Assembly (NCBI GenBank): GCA_047495785.1
Contig: JBLDXI010000074.1
Span: 806,001 to 870,000, forward strand
Origin: Lepidodermella squamata
Lineage: Eukaryota; Gastrotricha
Direction: 5' to 3'
Length of the DNA stretch: 64,000 nt
Of this stretch, positions 55,913 through 64,000 are shown in pieces (the first letter of the stretch is position 1; each line of letters begins with the position of its first letter). The position numbers and the translations under genes are program-made. The notes under the pieces were generated by a model. It searched no databases. It was not told the DNA's origin and saw only the letters and a list, made by a program, of their open reading frames with translations.

Positions 55913-57564
55913 ATGCATTTTCGAGAGGCTTTGCGTTACATCCTGCTTTTGCCTATTCTTGTACTGTGCGATGATCCGGCTTGCTTGAATATAGCAGTGA
56001 CCAGTCGGCAGCAATTCTGCTGCGGTGGAATAATTTATTACGACCCAAGGTTCCTCTACACCTGCTGCGATGGGAAACTATGCCAGCTCAACAGCCAAAC
56101 ACGCGTAAAAAATAGGAGATATTGAACTTTATTTTCATAATTTTTAATTTTTTTTCTGAATTTTATTTTTGCGATTTAAGGATTCTCCGGATCCTACGAT
56201 GAGGATTGTTGATTTGGAACGGGTAGCTATTCCACAGGCGGTTATATCGAATCAGCTGCCGTTCAATGCTCCGGCGCTGCAAATTCCTGGGATAAATCCG
56301 ATTTTTACGCTAATTCCAGCAACAACCACAACAACTACAACCACTCCTCAGCCAACCATCGTGAGTCAGTTTGTGAAATATGTGTGATCTGTGATATTCA
56401 TAATCCAGTTCCTACCTTCTTTTAATCATCTTCGTTTTACAGTTCCGTAAGCCTTCCTCTGATCCTAAGTGAATTTATATTCCTTTACCTATGCCTATCT
56501 ATTTTCCTATTCCAATTCTATTGCTATATCCTATCATCCTAGCTTCAATAATTTCTCTTCGCATATTCCTATTTCAAGTCCTAATTCCTATTATTCTTGC
56601 TCAAATCCCATCACTCTTCCTAGTTCTATTATTCCTAGTTCCTACTCCTATCTTTCCTTTCCTTTCCTTTCCTTTCCTTTCCTTTCCTTTCCTTTCCTTT
56701 CCTTTCCTTTCCTTTCCTTTCCTTTCCTTTCCTTTCCTTTCCTTTCCTTTCTTTCCTTTCCTACTTTACTTGTGTCCAGTCTCTGATATTTCAATGGAAG
56801 TTCAATAATCTACAGCCATCCTAATTTTTCCCAGTTGTGTAATGGAGCTGATTTAATAAAACTCAAACGCATCCAGCCAACTCTTGAATGTTGTGCGGGG
56901 AAAGTTATCTACGACACGCGCTATTACACCTGTGGCGAGCGAATCGTCGATCAGTTCGACCTACCATCACAGTCTCAGCCCGCCCCAGGCCCGCAACTTC
57001 CAACATCATTCGTGCCCATGCTATGCGAGCAAAAGTCGTTCTACATCGATCCGAGAATTTTCAGTTTTTACAAGTGCTGTGGCAATGACGTTTTCGATAG
57101 GCGAGCTGAAGCGTGTCAACAGTCGTACCGTGTGGTCTATGAACCTACTGGAACTTACAGGGTGACACAACCAGGTAAATTATCCTAAAAATTCAAGAAA
57201 ATAGGTTATAAAAATTGGAATTACTGGAAATTGAAACAATTATAATATAATTTTTCCAACCAAAATCGACATTAAAATTATTTTAAAATGTGAACTTCTC
57301 AATTTTAGGTTTTAACATTACTGAAAAATTTGAAAAATTGAAATTTTCCCAGCAAATATAATTGACACTATAAAATCCTTTACAATTTAAGCGTTTCAAT
57401 GATAATCATTTTAACGTAGCTTTCCTCGAAAGTTTTGTTTGTTTCATTTATTTTGAACTAATTGTCCAGATCCTAATAATCCGGCGACGCGATCGGTGCT
57501 CATGTGTGGCTCATCCAAGTACATTTTCGCCGATTCCGACACCGCTAGCCGATACCGCTGTTGA
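55913..57564 (+). CDS. Galaxin-like secreted Cys-Cys repeat protein 1 (268 aa)
   Basis: Exons 55913-56104, 56181-56360, 56835-57174 and 57470-57564; phases 0, 0, 1. Signal peptide LRYILLLPILVLC. Cys-Cys modules of galaxin type: FCCGGIIYYDP...YTCCDGKLC in exon 1, then after a Thr-rich linker ECCAGKVIYDTRYYTCGER, a degenerate QKSFYIDPR...YKCCGNDVFDRR, and a last CGSSKYIFADS...YRC ending at the stop. Galaxins are secreted matrix proteins first known from coral skeleton; similar repeats occur in many invertebrates, so an extracellular-matrix or cuticle role is inferred. A splice-acceptor-like TTTTATTTTAG stands one base before the ATG, so a leader exon or trans-splicing is possible. Intron 2 holds a TTTCC microsatellite. 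Confidence 0.88.
56651..56765 (+). repeat. (TTTCC)n microsatellite
   Basis: About 22 tandem CCTTT/TTTCC pentamers with few interruptions, in intron 2 of the galaxin-like gene 1. Confidence 0.95.
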
Positions 57565-58140
57565 TCGAAATCTAACAAATTATACGGCCCTATTTTTTCA
57601 GTCGACGGAAATGATGCAGATTTTGAATAAAATAAACCATTTTTTATGTCTTGAAATTAATTTTCATTTTTTTATACGGCAAGTGGTGAAACATTGAATG
57701 CGAGCTGATGTGATGATACGAAGGATTAAAATCTCCCACACATTCATAGCCGCTGTAATATATACTTCAAATAAAATAATTAGGCTGACAGGTAATGTGG
57801 CTGTTGGGGCAACAAAAAAAGATGCGCGGCTCCTCGCACGCGCGCATCAATATTGTCGCCTTAATAAGTGAGAGGCTTTTGCTATAATAATAATATTAAT
57901 TTTTTCAAAGGTAATTAGATTAGCAGATCATATGCATAACACAACACTCAGGTATCTTACACGAATTTTTTGTTTATTTTAAAAATTCATACTTAATAGC
58001 CACAGGTGAGAAAGGTCAAGGTAGTTTTTTATATTGACGATTGTGGATTTTTTATTGTGCAGTAATTTCTAGTCATTAAAGCTCGTTAATTTCATTGACA
58101 TACGTGAAAAGTTTTGTCTTTGGTAATAGGTTGGTATAAA

Positions 58141-60849
58141 ATGCGTTTTATATTGGCGTCAGTCTTTTTGACATGGGTTATTCTCGACATTTCCAAAGCA
58201 ACGGATCCATCCTGTGTCAACGTTGTAATCGCTAATCGGCAGCAATTTTGCTGTGGTGGGGTTGTTTATTACGATCCGTTGCTGACTTACACCTGCTGCG
58301 ATGGGCGGTTATGCCGATACGATACGAGTGGAGGTGGTGGAAGGGTAATATTCGAAAATCGACCATGTTTATCAATCGATTTTTTGGCAATCATTTAGAT
58401 ACCGTTACCGACGCCACCTCCTGAACCAATCGAGGTAACTAACAATTTTGCATTTTTTAATTTGTAACGGTGATAAAATTCGGTGGGAGTGAAATTTTAC
58501 TCATTATGCAAATTTAAAAATTGAAAATAATTTTATACAAAATCCAGGGAAATTTACGACATGACCGGATTGGTTTCAATTTCGATTTCAGATCAGCCTC
58601 TCAAGTCAATCCAAGCTTCAAAAACATTTCATAAATTTTAACAATAACAACTTGAGTTTGGCTCCTTTAGCACTGCGCCAGAAGTGGGATTGGGGATTGG
58701 GTGGGATTTTTTTTTGCATTTCTTGCGCTTTCTTACATTTGGGTTTAGGCTTGAAGCTCGATACGCGAGACTAATGAAGTTTCGATAATTCCTGGTATCA
58801 TTATTTGAGTCTATTTATTTAATCCTCCTTCAAACTTCAATACTTTTATATACTGTGAAGGAGTAACTTGGTCAGAACATTCAACCCTTTGCCAATTTAT
58901 ACTTGACAAAAACTAATTTTTCTACCTAAATTGTTAGCAAGGACATTCCTTGGCTCCTACAGCGTGTCCCATAAGCTGCGTGACCATTCCTTAATTTCTC
59001 AACTTTTGCAGGAAATTCAATCAATTTTTTTTGAAGGTAAACCTACCGGGATAATCTTCCTTTATATATCCTTTATTCGCGATTTCACCGAAGAAATTGA
59101 AAGTTACCGGAGAAAACCCGGAAAACCCCGATGGTTACTCATTTGGTAATTCTGGGTATTTTACCCGGTTTTACCCAGTCTACAATTTTTCCGGCCATGA
59201 GATATGACTTCGTTTCTCATTTTGTAGTTTCTGAACCCTTCTTTGTTTATTGTCTTTGTTTGCCTTACTTGTGGGACACACTGGAACCTTACTCCTTTGG
59301 ATAAGTACTTTTTCCTTTCACATCGATTAGCATAGGCCTCGAAAAATGTGGGCACTGCAATTTCCGAATTCAAGGACCTTGAAGCAGTGACGTTTTCATA
59401 AGCGAATTTCTTTCGGCAGTTTGGAAATTTATTTCACGGTGAAGTCGGTGAAAACGTGAAAAATGTGAATTTATGAAAAAAAATCTGAAAAAATCGAAAA
59501 TTAGGATATTTTCAATTATAATTTAGATGGTCCGACTGAATTATGCCGATTTTTCTCCTTGGTTTTTGGCTTTGTTAATTTGAATATTTCCTATAGCTCT
59601 GCAACGGCGTTGACATGGTTAAACTGCGCAAAATCAAGTCGAGCCTCGACTGCTGCGGCGGGACAATTGTCTACGACACGCGTTATTACACGTGCGGCGA
59701 CCGAGCCGCCCCCGTCGAACAGCCGCCCATCATCGACATAACGCTATTCCCACCAATTGTCACTACAACAACCCCTATGACCACGACTACAACGGGTTAT
59801 ACCCTGCGAAATGTCGAGCGGACATTCACGCCGATGAGGTGCGACCAGAAGACGTACTACGTCGATCCGAGGCTCGCGTCGTTCTACAAGTGCTGCAGTG
59901 CGACTGTGTATGACACGCGGTCCGAAGCTTGCCAGCAGTCGTATCGCATTGTCTACCAGCCGACTGGAACTTACCGAGTCACTCAATCAGGTGAGCGAAA
60001 TAATAATGACGAGACACTAAATTTAGGATTCCAACACAAAAGTTATATCCGAAATATGGGCTTTCAAGTTTTACTTCTTCCTCTCGAAATATCGAAACTG
60101 ACTTGTTTTGAGAATTTCTCTTCATATTTTTCAGAGCAGACCCAGTCTTGCTCGGGATGATCGAAAAATCAAGCAAGTAGTTCAAAATGGTCATATAAGT
60201 TTAGTGGATTATTAAGACTTCGAGTGTAAAAATTGAAATCAAAATTGTTGTAAGCACGGTCGCGAAGAGTGCGTGCGCTCAAGTTCGCGTGAAAAAACTG
60301 TTTGTAAAAAAAACCGTAGCGAAATCTCTCCAATGTACAACTTTTTTGGTTTTTTTAATAGGTTTTATAACAGCCGCAATCTACAATAGCATAAATGAGG
60401 GTCCGCCTGTAGTTTTTGCATGGCATCCACCTGGATTTAAGAAATTGAGAGAAATTGCACAGTTTTTCATAATTTTTCAAAATTAGACTCGAGGGTCGAA
60501 AAAATGAGATGCCTTTCCGTATGTTAATCAGCGTCTAAAATTGTCCATTGCCGAAATTCAGATAATATCGTTGATGTCACCGAAATTGTTTAGATAACTC
60601 GAGAATCACCTTGCAAACCTCCGTATGAAATGATGAAGGGAAATATTTAAAGTTAAAGAAATCGGGATATTGTTTTTACTGGCGTAACTTCGAACTATTT
60701 AAATTTCATCTGTTTTGAATGTTACGTTTTTTCTTTCTTTCATTTCAGACGCAAATGCACCTGCTCAAAGGTCGATTCTTGACTGCGGCAATTCAAACTA
60801 CGTGTTCACTGACGCGGAAACATCGGCAAGATATACTTGCTCAACTTGA
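58141..60849 (+). CDS. Galaxin-like secreted Cys-Cys repeat protein 2 (244 aa)
   Basis: Exons 58141-58344, 58399-58434, 59597-59990 and 60749-60849; same four-exon plan and phases as gene 1. Signal peptide FILASVFLTWVILDISKA. Modules FCCGGVVYYDP...YTCCDGRLC, a tiny Pro-rich exon 2 (IPLPTPPPEPIE) in place of gene 1's 60-residue linker, DCCGGTIVYDTRYYTCGDR, a TTTTTPMTTTTT linker, then RCDQKTYYVDPR...YKCCSATVYDTRSEACQQS, and a final CGNSNYVFTDAETSARYTC. Exon 3 is GC-rich. Introns 2 and 3 are long (1162 and 758 bp), AT-rich and without recognised features. AATAAA at about 61034. Tandem duplicate of gene 1, probably secreted and disulfide cross-linked. Confidence 0.88.
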
Positions 60850-61094
60850 CCTCGCTTCTCATCATCGATGACCTACTTCTGTTTATTAGTTTCATAATTT
60901 TTTATATTACACAGGAATTTTAAGTAATAATTTTGCAATATTATTATATATTTTATGTCACACGGCGAGTCCGGTGTATGACTATGATTGCAAGAAATTA
61001 TTCATAAAAAATAGATTTATTATTTTCCTGAATCAATAAAAAATAATTGAGTGATTTTTCGATATTTTTTGGAATTTTTTATCTGTCCGATTTT

Positions 61095-62099
61095 TCAACT
61101 TGAAGGCTCAGCCACGCTTAAAACTTTAAAATCCTCAACTTCATGCGATTTGCCCTTGTAGCCCATGACCGCCTTCAGATCGCCATCGCGCAATTTGCAG
61201 ACCAGTAAAACAGCGCCTTTCGGGTTCGAACCAGGCGGCAGTGCCCGGCCGGCATACAGCGTCTCTTGTTTGTTCGAACTGCTGATGCGGAGACCGCATT
61301 TGATGGCCAGTTTCGGCAGTGAGTAGTCGGACGACGGCGGCGCCCAGTGGACGTGTAGTGAATTTGGCATGGTGTTTACGAGCACTTCGTACCGCGAGTC
61401 GGAAATTTCGGCACCGTCAAATGCGCCGAAGCAAGCTTTCTTAGACGGAATAATAGTACCTATAAAAATAAATAAACTAGTTTAATTACCGTACGACCCG
61501 AGAGGTAATTTCAGGTTGCTCAGCTTTCTAGTTTAGTCCCTTGATTCGAGGCATGAATTTTGAATCATAAAAAAATAAACACGAAATCGAATGGGATTGA
61601 AAAACCAAATCCGGAGAAAATAGTTAAAAACCGGGGAGAATACCAAAATTACCGATCGGGGTTTTCCGGGATTTCTCCGGTAAATTTTGAAAATCTTCCA
61701 TGTTCCATCCCTTCGATTATTAGTTATTAACTGATTAATCTAATTTTTAAACTATTAAGCTGATTAGCAATATTCGATATTCGATATTCGATATTTCGAA
61801 TTTTACCTGGTACAACGTCACCGCATTGCAAGCTGATACGACCGACGTAGTAGCTTTCGTTCTCAAGTTGGCACACCTCAACAGCTCCATTGGCTATTTC
61901 ACCATCACAGGCCTGAACCCACTTGAAGGCACTCAATATGCTCAGCGTATTCGATCGCTGCAGACTTCGCCTGCATAAGACAACATAGCAATGTTAGTAT
62001 AAATGTTCGAAAATCAAGATAAATTGAGTTTAATTAATTAAATAACTAATTAGTGAATGATAATCAATTCGATTTTACTCACCCTAAAATTAAAGCCAT
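61095..62099 (-). CDS. DM9-repeat protein 4 (181 aa), divergent
   Basis: Exons 62099-62083 (17 nt), 61970-61807 and 61459-61095; phases 2 and 1. The N-terminus MALILGRSLQRSNTLS is not a clear signal peptide. DM9 hallmarks: FKWVQACDGEIANGAVEVC, SYYVGRI, VVPGTIIPSKKACFGAFDG and RYEVLVN, then HWAPPSSDYSLPKLAIKCGL, ETLYAGRALPPGS, CKLRDGDLKAVMGYKG and DFKVLSV. These motifs are more degenerate than in the plus-strand DM9 cluster, and an extra loop sits in each repeat. The intron at PG|T matches that of DM9 gene 2 (PG|K). Paired with the DM9 gene at 62576. Confidence 0.88.
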
Positions 62100-62575
62100 T
62101 ATTGCTGGTCCAAACTCGGAGGAAAAATTACCCAGTTATGGCATGCGGGCCAAAAAATCGTATCAACTTCTAGAATAGACGCTATTCACTTCAGAAATGA
62201 GTTGGTATAAAAATAAAAAACTGATATCAGAACTTAATTTGGCGGTCAATGAAAAGCACCGGTTGCCGCGCAATCGCCGTACTTGAAACGCGCACCTATT
62301 CCCTTTCATGTAGATTATAGCCTCATTCACGGGTCATTCAAGCGTGACATGTCAATATCGCGGGTTGCGTGCCCTGCTAGCAGTGGGCCGGAAATAGAAG
62401 CAAATGACGTAATACTTTTGATGAGCAGAAAAAACTGGTGTTCTGGTGATCAATCACGCGACTGACTTGTGGACTGACTTGTGGGCAAATAATCTTCTAT
62501 TAATTTATATCCTTTATTAGTTAATCAAATAATTATAAATATTTTGTATAAATATTGGAGATATTTCCCGAAAAT

Positions 62576-63413
62576 TTAGTCCGCTATATGAAGAACTTTG
62601 AAGTCGCTGTTAATCTCCTGAACAGCGCCGTTGTAGGCCATAGTCGCTTTCAGCTCCCCGTCACGCACCTTGCACACGTAGTGGCTGTGGTACTTGTCGC
62701 CGGGCGGTCGAGCGTGACCTACGTATAAAACGTCATTGTTCGCCGCTTTCAGCCCGCCCTTGATTGAATGCTTCGGAACGGTGAAATCTGCCGATGGCGC
62801 CGACCAGTGCAGGCGGCAGTGCACAGGCTGGTGATTGACTAAAATTTCGTAATTCGAAGACTCGATGTATTTGCCGTTATAGGCGGCGATGCATAGCTTT
62901 TTTGAAGGAATCACGGTTCCTAGGTAAAATTAATAAATTAATTGATAAATTTTCAAAAACTACTAAAAATCAAACCTAAACCAAGAGTTTTATAACTTCG
63001 AAAAAATTGCAAAAATAATGATGAGGCTTTTCTAAATTAGAAAATGATGGATTTTAAAATTTAAAGGATATCTACCTGAATTTTTATAAATTACACTGAC
63101 CGCATTTTGAATATTTAAATGAATTAATAGACATAATTAATTTGTATTTGTAATATTTTGTTTACCTGGAATGATGTCCCCTGAATCTTGAAATGTGATA
63201 CGGCCGACGTAAAGTGGGCTTTCGTCTCCGATACGGCCGCACTCGACTGATCCTAAAGGTATGGGGCTGTCCTTGGACATCGGAGTCCAGTGAAGCTCCT
63301 CCATCAAACGATGCGTATTCATTCGATGGAGAGTCCTCGCTCCACCCCTGAGAAATGACAAGAAAATCAAATAATCTCACAATAGCAAAGTTTGCTCACG
63401 CTAGTAAAGACAT
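62576..63413 (-). CDS. DM9-repeat protein 5 (179 aa), divergent
   Basis: Exons 63413-63400 (14 nt, ATGTCTTTACTAGC), 63347-63166 and 62919-62576; phases 2 and 1, the same structure as the neighbour at 61095. Motifs: LHWTPMSKDSPIPLGSVECGR, PLYVGRI, GDIIPGTVIPSKKLCIAAYNG and NYEILVN, then HWSAPSADFTVPKHSIKGG, DVLYVGHARPPGD, CKVRDGELKATMAYNG and DFKVLHI. A tandem duplicate of DM9 gene 4. No membrane segment. Role inferred from the DM9 family (carbohydrate or pathogen recognition). Confidence 0.88.
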
Positions 63414-64000
63414 TCCGCGAACAATTAATTCGAGAAATAAAGAATACGATACTTTACTGGGCTAATTTACGCCAGTGCAAGAGAGAAATTTGCCTCACTG
63501 TTTCAATAAGTATTAAATGTACCGGCATGTTGTCTATCTTATTCGCGGTGGTGGTTTTAAATGCAGTGGGCGATCCGGCTATTCATCCGGCTTATAATCA
63601 GTCAGCGCATGACAGGCCTATTTAAGCCTGACCTGACCTACAATGCGAATGTGGAATCTGGGTCGGCATTTATATCAAATGACTGAATGGTACAAATCAT
63701 AAATTGCAGGTCAGCGTAAATTGGTTGATTGCGCCTATAAACGAGACTGTTGAAAACTGCGCCCTGATGAAGAAACCGAGGAACCCGCACGGAACATAGC
63801 ATATTAAAATATGAGGAGAAATTTAGATTCATCATTACCACCAAGGTTGCATATATGAAGGCTCTGGCATGAAAAATTATGTACTCTCTACCATGCTGGG
63901 GTTAAATTAATTGGATAGCAAATCAAGTCGCGCAGATCGGAATCACAATGCACGATTCTTTCGCTATTTTCCCATTTCTATTTACTACCTCAACTTTTTA
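63414..64000. other. Right edge, no gene seen
   Basis: 5' flank of DM9 gene 5 and beyond. Short open frames on both strands lack splice signals and family resemblance. Confidence 0.45.

Noticed and set aside
56469-56808. Repetitive Phe/Leu/Ser-rich open frames
   Set aside because: Translation of the TTTCC microsatellite inside an intron.
1-64000. Bacterial contamination or operon layout
   Set aside because: Nearly all the genes have spliceosomal introns with conserved phases, AATAAA signals and metazoan domains; no operons or Shine-Dalgarno patterns.

Overview
This is nuclear DNA of an invertebrate animal. The genes have many small GT-AG introns, often about 50-60 bp, with AT-rich spacers, hairpin-type (MITE-like) repeats and tRNA-headed SINE-like repeats. 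The encoded families are metazoan: Cys-loop receptors, EGF/LamG modules, DM9 proteins, a Ly6/three-finger protein, galaxin-like Cys-Cys proteins and NEK-like kinase folds. I would guess an ecdysozoan or another small-genome invertebrate, but cannot place the phylum from sequence alone. All exon models below were built by eye from splice sites, reading phase and comparison between paralogs; every multi-exon model closes in frame.

Layout. (1) 1-8327, minus strand: two tandem paralogs of a very large chimeric pentameric ligand-gated channel (signal peptide, two lectin-like segments, EGF, LamG-like, Cys-loop receptor); the first is cut by the window edge. (2) 9013-13780, minus: an orphan secreted protein and an unidentified two-exon gene whose 2.5 kb intron holds a 1.6 kb terminal-inverted-repeat element. 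(3) 15768-19905, plus: three DM9-repeat genes. (4) 20360-21008, minus: a GPI-anchored Ly6/three-finger protein. (5) 22084-51862: a cluster of six intact genes, plus one dead one, encoding an AIG1/GIMAP-like GTPase fused to a C-terminal RING-H2 finger. The six form three head-to-head pairs, each with one type I and one type II gene. Between pairs 1 and 2 lies a NEK-like kinase fused to about 14 ankyrin repeats. Between pairs 2 and 3 lie three members of an unfamiliar small-protein family (one intact, one frameshifted, one short). (6) 55913-60849, plus: two galaxin-like secreted cysteine-rich proteins. (7) 61095-63413, minus: two further DM9 genes.

How it may fit together (inference). DM9 proteins, lectin-like receptors, expanded AIG1-type GTPases, RING E3 ligases and kinase-ankyrin proteins are all families linked to innate recognition and signalling in other animals. 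The divergent type I/type II GTPase-RING pairs are copied as whole blocks with their shared promoter region, and one block is inverted. This suggests two partner subunits co-expressed from one bidirectional promoter, and it is the best candidate here for an undescribed system.
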